Assembly (NCBI GenBank): GCA_964485695.1
Contig: CAZAKZ010000032.1
Location: 1 to 45,254 of the forward strand
Length of the DNA: 45,254 bases
Source: CAZAKZ01 sp964485695
Lineage (GTDB): Bacteria > Planctomycetota > JAFGQW01
Direction of reading: 5' to 3'
Under the pieces are notes generated by a model. The model made no database searches and was not told where the DNA came from. It was given only the letters and a program-made list of their open reading frames with translations. Shown one piece after another: positions 18,183-26,900 of the stretch. Position 1 is the stretch's first letter. Each line of letters begins with the position of its first letter. A program made the position numbers and the translations under genes.

Positions 18183-20114
18183 ATGATTCGGCTCGTTTGC
18201 GCACTCCTGGGGAGCGCCGTTCCGGCGGTGATCGGTATCGCGGGGATCTCCGGACAGAAGGCCGTGCCGCCGGAGAAGGACCTGGCCGTCGTCGTGAAGA
18301 CCGTCCGGAAGGGGATCAAGGCCCTCGGGCTTCAAGAGAAGGACCTCCGGCCCGACCACGATTTCCTGGCGGCGGACGCGTTCCGCCTCGGCCGCATCGA
18401 CGCCTGGCTCGACCGGCCGCTCTCCGTGGTGGAGGACTCGTACCGGACCTTCGGCGCCTGGCTCCGGAAGGAGAGATCCCTGACCGGCGACCTGGTCCGG
18501 GCCTTCGCCGACCTGGACGACTCCCGCATGAAATCACCCGTGCCGACTTCACCGGAAGGCAATCTCGAGGACGCGATCCTGGCGTTTCGCCCCACCCGGG
18601 CCGGGGATCTCAAGGCCGTCCCAACGAACGCCCGGCCTTACCTCGCGCGTCTCCTCCGGGCCGTCCACAAAGCCGTGGAACTCCGCGAGCATGCGTTCAG
18701 AGCACTGGAGGAGACGCAGTGGGTCCAGCTCAGGAAATTCGGATCGCAGTTCAATACCGGCATGCCGCCGAACCTCCAGGTCCAATACCTGAAGAACTAC
18801 CATTCCCGCATCGATGTCCGAAAGGTCTTCCAGGCAGCCTTGCAGGTGGCAGTGGTCCTGGACGGCCTGCCCGATTTTCTGAAGGTCGTGGGCAAGGTGA
18901 AGGACAGGCCTTCGTTTCACCTCGTCTGGGAGACGCCGGCCGGGCGCATCGAATTCGGGGGCTGGGGCCGGAATACCTACAAGAAGGACGCGCTGCTGAC
19001 CGTGGACTTCGGCGGCGACGACGTCTACGAGAATTCCGCCGGGGGCACGCTCTACACCCCGCGAAAGACATCCATCTGCATCGACCTGGCCGGGGATGAC
19101 ACCTACGAGACCACCGTGGGTCTGGCTCAAGGGTCCGGCATGTACGGCGTGGGCATGCTGGTGGACTGCAGGGGTGATGACAGCTACCAGTCCAAGAACG
19201 TGAGCCAGGGCGCCGGCCATGTCGGCGTCGGAGTACTGTGGGACTGGGACGGGAAGGACCGGTACGACGCCCGGTCGGTGAGTCAGGGCGCCGGATTCCA
19301 GGGCATCGGCCTGCTCCGCGACGACAACGGCAAGGACCGCTACAGGGTCGGCATCAAGGGCCAGGGTTTCGGGACCACGCTAGGTCTGGGCATTCTGCTG
19401 GACCGGAAAGGGAATGACACCTACTCCGCCGGCGGCCTGGTGGAGGATGCCGGCCGGAATCCGGGCCACTACCTCTCCCTGGCCCAGGGATACGGCCAGG
19501 GCAACCGCTCGGGGAACCTGGCCCACGCCTCCTCCGGCGGCATCGGCGTGCTGGCCGACATCGAGGGCGCGGACACCTACGTTTCCGACGTGTTCGGCCA
19601 GGGGTGCGCCTACTATTACGCCGTGGGAATCCTTCTCGACGGCTCCGGCGACGATACGTACGAGGTCCACGACTACGGCCAGGGCGCCGGCTTCCACATG
19701 GCCGTGGGTGTGCACATGGACCTGGCCGGCGACGACCGCTACGCGGGCAAGGGCCATGCCCTCGGCCACGCCCTCGACCGCAGTGTCGGGTGCTTCATCG
19801 AGTTTTCCGGGAACGATACCTACGAAAGCGGAGAGTCCGAGTCGCAAGGCGCCGCGGTCAAGCCCAAGGCCGTGGCCTTCTTCGCCGACCTTCGCGGCCG
19901 GGATACCTACAAGAACGGGACGCCGGGCTACGTGCGGATCCCCGACGAATCCTACGCGGGCCAGTGGCCCAGGGCGTTCTTCATGGACCTGGCCGGCAAG
20001 GACCGGTACGCGCCCTACAAGGGCACCTTCATCCGGCAGAGCGGCTACCACGGAAAGGCCGGCAACAACAGGACCTGGAAGACCAATACTTACGGCTGGG
20101 GCACGGACAGGTGA
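18183..20114 (+). CDS. Exported protein of about twelve GDDTY-type 30-residue repeats
   Basis: 643 residues. The N-terminus has a hydrophobic export signal (about 1-24). Residues 30-270 are mostly helical with no family that I recognise. From about 274 to 614 come about twelve units of roughly 30 residues, each with G-[DNK]-D-[TSR]-Y followed by SQGAG and a short hydrophobic strand (for example GDDSYQSKNVSQGAG, GDDTYEVHDYGQGAG). GDD/GND-x-Y recalls RTX calcium-binding turns, but the period is about three times longer, so a beta-solenoid with metal-binding turns is my inference. Start ATG 18183 has GGAGGGAGGA 6 bases upstream. A decayed copy of its 3' end lies at 31968-32093. Confidence 0.8.
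   Translation: MIRLVCALLGSAVPAVIGIAGISGQKAVPPEKDLAVVVKTVRKGIKALGLQEKDLRPDHDFLAADAFRLGRIDAWLDRPLSVVEDSYRTFGAWLRKERSLTGDLVRAFADLDDSRMKSPVPTSPEGNLEDAILAFRPTRAGDLKAVPTNARPYLARLLRAVHKAVELREHAFRALEETQWVQLRKFGSQFNTGMPPNLQVQYLKNYHSRIDVRKVFQAALQVAVVLDGLPDFLKVVGKVKDRPSFHLVWETPAGRIEFGGWGRNTYKKDALLTVDFGGDDVYENSAGGTLYTPRKTSICIDLAGDDTYETTVGLAQGSGMYGVGMLVDCRGDDSYQSKNVSQGAGHVGVGVLWDWDGKDRYDARSVSQGAGFQGIGLLRDDNGKDRYRVGIKGQGFGTTLGLGILLDRKGNDTYSAGGLVEDAGRNPGHYLSLAQGYGQGNRSGNLAHASSGGIGVLADIEGADTYVSDVFGQGCAYYYAVGILLDGSGDDTYEVHDYGQGAGFHMAVGVHMDLAGDDRYAGKGHALGHALDRSVGCFIEFSGNDTYESGESESQGAAVKPKAVAFFADLRGRDTYKNGTPGYVRIPDESYAGQWPRAFFMDLAGKDRYAPYKGTFIRQSGYHGKAGNNRTWKTNTYGWGTDR
19002..20024 (+). repeat. Coding tandem repeats, about twelve units of roughly 90 bases
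   Basis: Degenerate protein-level repeats within the preceding gene. Conserved positions are Gly-Asp/Asn/Lys-Asp-x-Tyr and Gln-Gly-Ala-Gly; DNA identity between units is low, which implies old duplications under protein-level selection. Confidence 0.7.
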
Positions 20115-20247
20115 GGCGGGGTGTTAGCGCAGGTCATCGGTGGTCGGGAAGGACAAAAACCTGGCAGCAACCGCGAAGTCGGACGACGGCCGCAGCGCAC
20201 TCGATTCCGCGAGGCGAGGGAATCGACGAGTACGTGGAGAAGCGCAC

Positions 20248-20277
20248 TTGCTGTTCCCCCCCTGGGCCCATTATAAT
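20248..20277 (+). promoter_or_regulatory. Sigma-70-like promoter of the secreted propeller gene
   Basis: TTGCTG (20248-20253), 18-base spacer, TATAAT (20272-20277), 77 bases before the ATG at 20354. A weak 7-bp hairpin at 20202-20225 just upstream may end the previous transcript. Confidence 0.5.
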
Positions 20278-20353
20278 GTAAAGTTCAAGTCGAGCGTATC
20301 CCCTTGGAGAGGTGAGAACAAGAGCGAGAGATATGAAGTCCTCGGAGGTCACC

Positions 20354-21736
20354 ATGTGGAAGTCCCTACTGGTACTCGTGGCGTTGGCATTCGTGGTCGT
20401 TGCCGCCAACGCACAGTACCATACGCCGCTGTATCTCGTCGGCGGGTACCATAATACGACGTCGACTATTTTCCAGAAGGGCATCCACATCCTCGATGCA
20501 AGCACGCCGTCGCCAAAGTGGACCCGGCTTTGTCAGCCGGGCTATTTCGCGAGCGGATTCCAGATGGACTGGAATAACCGGGATGTGCTGTTCTGCGCCC
20601 AGGGCATCACGAGCACGAACACGCTCTTCAACGGCCCGAAGGGCGGCGTTTTCAAGGTCGATCCGTTGACCATGACCGTATCCACGCATTACGCGATGAA
20701 CAACACCACGGCCTATCATTCGTTTCACTCGATGGTCGTGAACCAGGACGCCGACTACATCTGTGCCGTGAACACCTACGACCGGAACAACAGCCAGACC
20801 AACGGTTACTACATCATGAAGGTCGACTTCCGGGGAGTGATGACGACGCTGCTCACCACCCGGGCGATCGGCCGCCATGGGTACTGGTTCTTCCAGATCG
20901 GCACCAACATCGATACCGGCCATTTGCTGATCAGCGACGCCCGCTCCCGGACCTCGCCCACAACAATACGGTACCCGGTCCTCGAGCTTGACACCGAAAC
21001 CGGTAAGACCACGAGCTGGAGCACCGGCGGGAACTATGGCTGGTACGGTGTCTATTCCGTGCCGCAGGACCACCGCGACGGCTATATCAAGGGGCCGGAC
21101 GGAGGGTACGTCTACCAGCTGAAGCCGGGTACGACCGGACGTACGACGCTGGCGACTCTCGTGGGTCTGCCGGACCTGATCCATGGATCGGGCAAGTACG
21201 ATCTGCAGACGGCCGCCCAACCGAGGCAGGTGTTTCTGTCGTTTGCCCACTCGCCGAACTCCACGTGGTTGTACTACCTGGATGCGAAAACGTGGACGGT
21301 CACGACGTTCCAGGCGTCGTCATCGCTTCGTGTGTACAACTACGGCTTCGGGTTCTACAAGGGCCGCCATACGCAAACAGCCAAGAGCGGGCACCGCCAG
21401 TGGGTACTGCTCCTCAGCGCGCCGCAGTACCCCGGCTCCAGCTACATGGTAATGGCGAGCTACTCCGGCGTGCGCCCGGGCATCCGTCTTCCGGACGGGC
21501 GACACATCAACCTCAACCCGGACCCGCTCACCCACTTGACGGCCTCGAACTTGCTGCCGGGCATCTGGAACCCGGGCCCGGGGGTGCTCGACGCGAACGG
21601 CGAGGCGCGTGGCCAGATCAATCTGTCCGCCGTGCCAAAGCTCGGCATCCCCATCTGGATCGTCTGGGCGGTCCTTGACCCGAAAGCCCCCAACGGTATC
21701 GCCTACCTCCCGGACACCTACGTCATGCGCATTTGA
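20354..21736 (+). CDS. Secreted propeller-like protein of unknown function
   Basis: 460 residues with a clear signal peptide (about 2-22, ending AANAQ). I chose ATG 20354 because CGGAGGT stands 5-6 bases upstream and the signal peptide begins at once; upstream in-frame starts only add a hydrophilic leader. The body has repeated strand-rich units (IHILDASTPSPKWTRL, GGVFKVDPLTMTVSTHY, GYYIMKVDFRGVMTTLLTT, PVLELDTETGKTTSW), suggesting a propeller. The C-terminal 80 residues contain GVLDANGEARGQINLS and end in YVMRI, the shared C-terminal module plan. No enzyme motif is visible. Confidence 0.78.
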   Translation: MWKSLLVLVALAFVVVAANAQYHTPLYLVGGYHNTTSTIFQKGIHILDASTPSPKWTRLCQPGYFASGFQMDWNNRDVLFCAQGITSTNTLFNGPKGGVFKVDPLTMTVSTHYAMNNTTAYHSFHSMVVNQDADYICAVNTYDRNNSQTNGYYIMKVDFRGVMTTLLTTRAIGRHGYWFFQIGTNIDTGHLLISDARSRTSPTTIRYPVLELDTETGKTTSWSTGGNYGWYGVYSVPQDHRDGYIKGPDGGYVYQLKPGTTGRTTLATLVGLPDLIHGSGKYDLQTAAQPRQVFLSFAHSPNSTWLYYLDAKTWTVTTFQASSSLRVYNYGFGFYKGRHTQTAKSGHRQWVLLLSAPQYPGSSYMVMASYSGVRPGIRLPDGRHINLNPDPLTHLTASNLLPGIWNPGPGVLDANGEARGQINLSAVPKLGIPIWIVWAVLDPKAPNGIAYLPDTYVMRI

Positions 21737-21871
21737 CTCGAAGGTTTTCACCGGCCGAGCCAAAGAGCAAGCGCCCCGCTGGGGTATACTGGCCCAGAAC
21801 AGCGTTCGAAAACGATCGCCTTCATGGGACCGGGTCTTAGGTCAAGACCGGTCGGAAATGGCCCTGACACC
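21737..21871. other. Short spacer with no recognised feature
   Basis: Between the propeller gene and the gene fragment at 21872. I see no promoter, hairpin or gene here. Confidence 0.4.
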
Positions 21872-22087
21872 TTATCGGAAGTTCAGGTCCACCGGGTTGG
21901 ACGGCCAGCCGGTGAAATCCACGGGGTTCCGGTGCACCCAGGCGGCCAGGCTGAGGCGAATCCCGGCCAGCTGCGCCGGCAGGGGCCTCAGGGTGGAGAG
22001 CCTGCACGTGGCGGTCGCTTGGCCGGTCTTGTCCAGCTTGCCGAGGAATGCCGGTAGCCCAGCTGCCCACCATGGCGTCCCTGGGTT
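21872..22087 (-). pseudogene. Orphan C-terminal module fragment of a secreted protein
   Basis: About 71 codons ending in TAA at 21872. The translation has the shared C-terminal module pattern: AFLGKLDKTGQATATCRLS, LAGIRLSLAAWVHRNPV and a final strand NPVDLNFR. It has no start codon or ribosome binding site of its own. It lies directly downstream of the MauG-like gene (stop 22105) in another frame. It may be the last remnant of a deleted secreted-protein gene, or a former C-terminal extension of the MauG-like protein lost by frameshift. The MauG frame ends at a natural place (DLIRFLLSL), which favours the first reading. Confidence 0.5.
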
Positions 22088-22104
22088 CGCCGGGGATACT
22101 GATT

Positions 22105-23916
22105 CTACAGGGACAGGAGAAACCGGATCAGGTCTTTCTTCTCCTGCTCCGTCAACCCGGACGTGGCGCCGTGGCGGTCCTCCGGATTGTGACGACCGAT
22201 GACGGTCTCCATGTTTTTCGCTCTGCCGTCGAAGAGGTACGGGGCGGTGCGCCAGACTTCGACCAGCGTCGGAGTGTCGAAAGCTTCGTCCTGGTTCTTT
22301 CCCGGCCCCAGGGCGTACTTTTCGAGGTTCGTGTAGAGGGGGGGCGGGTGACACCGGATACACCCCGCCTTCTCGAAAACTAGGGCCCCCCGCTTCGCCG
22401 CCGCACTCATACGCCCCCCCTCCAGGTAGGGGCTCGGCACCGGCTCCATCGCCCGTAGATACGCATCCATCGCCCGGGCATCCTCCTCGGGCCGGGTGAT
22501 GAGCTGGATGTACCGGATACCCGCGCGCACGGCCGTCTCGGCCCGGTCCCGGATGCCCGTGATCATGGCCGGCGGCGTCTCGTGGGCCAGCAGGAGGCTC
22601 TTCGTGTTCTTGGGATTGCCGAAGCCGTCGTTCACCAGGTCCCAGTTCAGGCCGTCCGCCCGGCCGCCGGGATGACAGCTCGAGCAGCTCTGCCACTGCT
22701 GAAAGCAGAGGCCGGCGTCGTGGAAGAAGAACTCGCCCTTTCGCTCCGGCGTCATTGCCCGCGCCGGCCCCAGAGGCAGCGAGACAACGCGGTTCACGCC
22801 CTCCTCCATCTTCACCCGGCCCAGGCTGTCGGAGAAGTACTCCGCTGCATAGAAATCCCCCCCCGCCACGACAAGCCCCCTCGGCCCCTTTCCCTTCAGA
22901 CGGATGCGATGCTTGAGTTCCGTCAGGAAGGACAGATCGTTCGCTACCTCCTTCGCCTCCTCGTTCCTCAGATTCCTCAGCCTCTTCAGAAGGGCGGGGC
23001 GATCCAGGATACTCACCACGTGGCTCCCGGCGTGGGCCACGGCGATCCAGCGTCCGTCCGGAGTGACCTGCACCCCCCAGGGGTTGGCCGCCCCGAGATC
23101 CACGTCGTCCAGAAGCACGGTGTTCAGGACCCGGCGCGCCTCGAGGTCCACGACGGTGAGTGCGTTGGTGTTCATCCAGCCGCGCTCCAGCTGGGTCGTC
23201 GGCAGATGATACCGGGCCAGGATATGGGTAAGGTAGGCCTCGGTGCCGTCCGGAGAGAGGGCCACCCCCTTCACGCCCGTGGTGCCGTTGGGCAGAAGAA
23301 TATCGGTGATCTTCTTCCCCGCCTTTGCATCGATGAGGGTGACCGTGGCCGCAGCGTACGATTTGTCCGCCGGGCCGGCGGGCAGATGATTCGCAGCCAC
23401 CAGCAGCTCTCCATCGCGTGTGATCGCCAGGGCGATCGGCTCCCGGCCTGCCCGGATCCGCGCCGTCTCCCGGCCGGAGGTGATGTCCAGGGCCACGACC
23501 TGGTCATTGAAGCGGTCGCAGTAGTGGAGGAATCCGCCGTCCGGGCTCACCACGCATGCACAGGGCGAGTGGCCGGCCTCGTGCCTCCGTGTCACGGCCC
23601 GTCGTTCCAGGTCCACCTCGAAGATCCACCCCTCCGGACAGCCGGCGGTGACGAACAATCGCTTGCGGTCCGGGTGGACGGCCAGGCAGGTCGGCGGCGC
23701 CGGCATTTCAATGGTTGCCACCACCCGCTCCTCCACCGTGTCGAATACAGCCACGCTACGGTCCGTATGCTGGGCTACGTACAGTTGCCGGCCATCCAGG
23801 TCCGCGGCCAGGGCCAGAGGGGAAAGATATCCCTTTCCGGGGACGGCCTGGACACCCCACCAGAAGCCCGCCAGGAGCGGCGTGAGAACGAGGAGTGCGT
23901 AGAATCGGATGCGCAT
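22105..23916 (-). CDS. Exported propeller-dihaem cytochrome c peroxidase/MauG-like protein
   Basis: 603 residues. N-terminal signal/anchor (about 3-20), then a YncE-like beta-propeller (about 30-330; DGRQLYVAQHTDRSVAVFDT, CACVVSPDGGFLHYCDR), then a dihaem peroxidase-like half with two c-haem motifs, CSSCH (411-415) and CIRCH (519-523). It closes with TEQEKKDLIRFLLSL, the usual end of CcpA/MauG proteins. Family members reduce H2O2 or make oxidised tryptophan-type cofactors; propeller-MauG fusions are common in planctomycetes and poorly studied. Start ATG 23916 with AAGGAGAGA upstream; an upstream in-frame stretch overlaps the preceding gene and is not used. It is the last gene of the long minus-strand operon, 11 bases after its partner. 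Confidence 0.88.
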   Translation of the reverse strand: MRIRFYALLVLTPLLAGFWWGVQAVPGKGYLSPLALAADLDGRQLYVAQHTDRSVAVFDTVEERVVATIEMPAPPTCLAVHPDRKRLFVTAGCPEGWIFEVDLERRAVTRRHEAGHSPCACVVSPDGGFLHYCDRFNDQVVALDITSGRETARIRAGREPIALAITRDGELLVAANHLPAGPADKSYAAATVTLIDAKAGKKITDILLPNGTTGVKGVALSPDGTEAYLTHILARYHLPTTQLERGWMNTNALTVVDLEARRVLNTVLLDDVDLGAANPWGVQVTPDGRWIAVAHAGSHVVSILDRPALLKRLRNLRNEEAKEVANDLSFLTELKHRIRLKGKGPRGLVVAGGDFYAAEYFSDSLGRVKMEEGVNRVVSLPLGPARAMTPERKGEFFFHDAGLCFQQWQSCSSCHPGGRADGLNWDLVNDGFGNPKNTKSLLLAHETPPAMITGIRDRAETAVRAGIRYIQLITRPEEDARAMDAYLRAMEPVPSPYLEGGRMSAAAKRGALVFEKAGCIRCHPPPLYTNLEKYALGPGKNQDEAFDTPTLVEVWRTAPYLFDGRAKNMETVIGRHNPEDRHGATSGLTEQEKKDLIRFLLSL

Positions 23917-23927
23917 GCCTCTCTCCT

Positions 23928-26900
23928 TCAGCGAGTCCGGGCGACTCGACGGATCTCCGGATGCAGGACCACCCGGACGCCCACGTTGAACACCGGCTGG
24001 TAGTGGCGGTACGCGAGACGGTAGGAAGCCGTCGCCCGCCCGGGCCGATCCCGCCAGGAGCCGCCGCGAACCACTTTCAATCCCCGGTCCTCTCCCTTGT
24101 TGCGGCCGTCTTCCGCGTCGTACGGGTACGGTCGGTACGCGGAGAGGGTCCACTCCCACACGTTTCCGTGCATGTCGTGCAGGCCGAAGGCGTTGGGCCG
24201 GTAGGCCCCCACCCGGGCCATGATCTTTTGTCCGTCATTGAACCGGCCGTCCCTGGGCAGGTAATCCTGGAACCGGCTGGGATTCGGGATCGGTTTGGGA
24301 TTCACGCCGGTGACGGCCAGGAGCTTGACAGAGGCGTCCGCCAGATTGGCATGGCGGGAGAAGTCGTCGCCTGCACGGCCGAAATGGAAGGGCGTGTCCC
24401 TTCCCGCCCGGCAGGCCCACTCCCACTCCGCTTCCGTGGGCAGGGTGATCTTCTTCGACGTCCTCTTTCCGAGCCAGTCGCAGAACGCCCGGGCCTCGGT
24501 CCAGGTCACCCGGATCGCGGGATGGCCCGCCTCGTTGGCGCTGTACCCGGGCAGGGTATGGTCCTTGTGGCGCTGGTCCAGGTAGCCGTTGTGGTGGGTC
24601 GGATCGAACCGGTTGAACTGGGCGCGCGTCACCTCGTACCGACTCATGTAAAAGGGATTCCCGATGCGCACGAGGGTGCGGGGCGCCTCGTCCGAGGCGC
24701 CAGTGGAACTGCCCATGAGGAACGCCCCCGGAGGAACGAGAACGAACGCCATCTTCACCCCGCCACCCAGGTCCAGGGTGAGGTCTCCGGGCAGACCGGG
24801 CCGGGTGCGTTTCCGGGCCGCCTCCTCCGGGCCGAAGGGCCAGCCCTTGCAAGCGTCGGGTCCGGGCACAGGTTTCAACGCAGGTCCCGGCTTCACGGGC
24901 GTGGTGTCGAAGGGAGGCAGGTCCGGGAGGGCCTCAGGGTCTTCCGGGCGGTTGGCGTACAGCTTCCGCATCTCCAGGCGGCGCCGGTGCAGGTCGCTCG
25001 GGATGGACTTGTGTTCACTCCAGGTGCCGTGGTCCGGTACATTCAGATCGATCCAGGTGACGAGGCGATCCCAGGCCTCCTCGTCCGGGTGCACGCCGTG
25101 ATGGCCCTTCTTCAGCATCTGGACCAGCTCGCTCGTGTCGGCGTGGAACTCCATCGGTCGCTGGAGGTGGTAGTCGCTCTCCGGCCCGGGCCGCCGCACA
25201 TAGGGATGAAGCGCCAGATAGGAAGGGGTGAAGTTGTTCCATCCGTTCTTTTTCTTCCGGGTGAAGTCCGGCACGGCGTCGCGGCCGTGGCACTGCACGC
25301 AGTACCTGTCCAGCACGGGCTGGACCTCGCGCTTGAAGCTGAAACCACGGGCCGGCCCCCGCCACGGTTCGATGGCCACGGGCTTGCGGCGGGCCGCCAG
25401 GCTGGCCCGGACGGGGGGCACCGTGTTCTGTCTCTCGTGGCAGCCCACGCAGGAGAGGACCTCGCCGGGCATGGCCGTGAACCAGGACCGCATGACCTGG
25501 AGGGCCTTCCCTTCCCCGTCCAGGGGCTGGACCGCAACAGGCGTGTTAGCCGGGACGACGAAGGAGGCGGAGCCATCCTCGTACACGGGTACGGTGCCCA
25601 GGATCCGGCGCACGTCCCAGGGCCCCTCGACGCCGACGTGGACATGGCCGCCCATCCGGTTGTACGCGTAATGGAATTCGAACACCCGCAGCCGCTTCAC
25701 CGCTCCCCGCGGCACCCCCTCCAGTCCCCGGCCCCGGTAGACGTCGTTCAGGTAGACGACCGCATCCCGGATTCCGGGCCGCACCCTGTCGGGGAGGACC
25801 GGCGGCCTCTTCCGTTTCGTGAAGGAGATGGGCTCCAGCAGGGCGTGGCCGGGGACCTCGTGGAGGCGGACGAGGTTGTCGAAACGATCCACCAGGTATA
25901 CCCCCCAGAGCGCTCCGGGCGCGGGCTGGCAGGCGACGAGGAAAAAGTGGCTGCTCAGGGGCCAGGGATGGAGGAACTTCGGCCAGGAGTGGTTCACGAG
26001 CTGGTCCATGATCCGGGGTTCCACCTTCCGGCCGAACCCGGGGATGCGCTGCACCACACCGTCGCTCTCGAACCGGCCCCGGGCAGGATCCAGGACTACC
26101 AGCTCCCCCATGCGCGGCACGCCGTGGTGGCCGGAGACGATGGACACCACTTGCGTGGGGTGGCCGGGAATGGGCCGGGCATAGAAGAGGGAGTTGGGCC
26201 AGAAGGAGTTGCTCCCGTAGAACTCCATCTGCCCGGTGCCGTCCGGATTCATGTGGAAGAGGAGGCGGGAGAAGTAGTGGGGGGTATCCGAGTACTCCCA
26301 CCGCGTGTACAGAATCCGTCCGCTGTTGAGCACGGTCGGGCACCAGTCGTGGTCCTGATCGAAGCAGAGCTGGCGCACAACCCGGCCGGATGCGTCCATC
26401 AGGAACAGGTTGGCCACCTGGTCCGCCCCGCCCACGCAGGGGATGCCCTGGAAACACCGGGTGGAATCGAAGATGATGCGGCCGTCCGGCAGGTAGCAGG
26501 CGTCGTAGTTGTCCACATCGGGATGGTCGCCGGGAGTGACCTGCCTCACGCCCGTTCCGTCCGCCTTGACCTCGAAGATCTGCCACCGGTCATGCGTGCC
26601 GATGGAGGAGAAGAGCATCCGGTCCCCGTCGAAGTGCAGGTCCACATCGCCGATAAAGGAGGGTTTCTCCGGTTTGAAGAGGGGGGTCAGCCGCCCCTCC
26701 CCTTTTCCGGTCAGATCGAGGAGGACCAGTTCGTCCTCGTACCCGGTGCGGGGCAGGGAGCAGTTGCCCTGCCAGTTCTGGGGCAGGCCCAGCTTCGGGC
26801 TCGATGCCTTGCGCTTCACGAGGAGGATCTTGCCGAAGTCGAGGAGGGGGTTTTCCAGCAAGACCTCCCGCCGGAAGGCCAGGAGGATCTCGACGTCCGT

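Noticed and set aside
23928..25000. True formylglycine-generating enzyme at the C-terminus of the 1350-residue protein
   Set aside because: The SUMF1 fold is present but the catalytic cysteine region reads GGSWRDRPGR with no Cys, and no sulfatase gene is near.
25600..26700. Hydrazine synthase and an anammox pathway
   Set aside because: Only the middle domain resembles HZS_alpha; hzsB/hzsC and hydrazine dehydrogenase genes are absent, and this domain is widespread in non-anammox planctomycetes.
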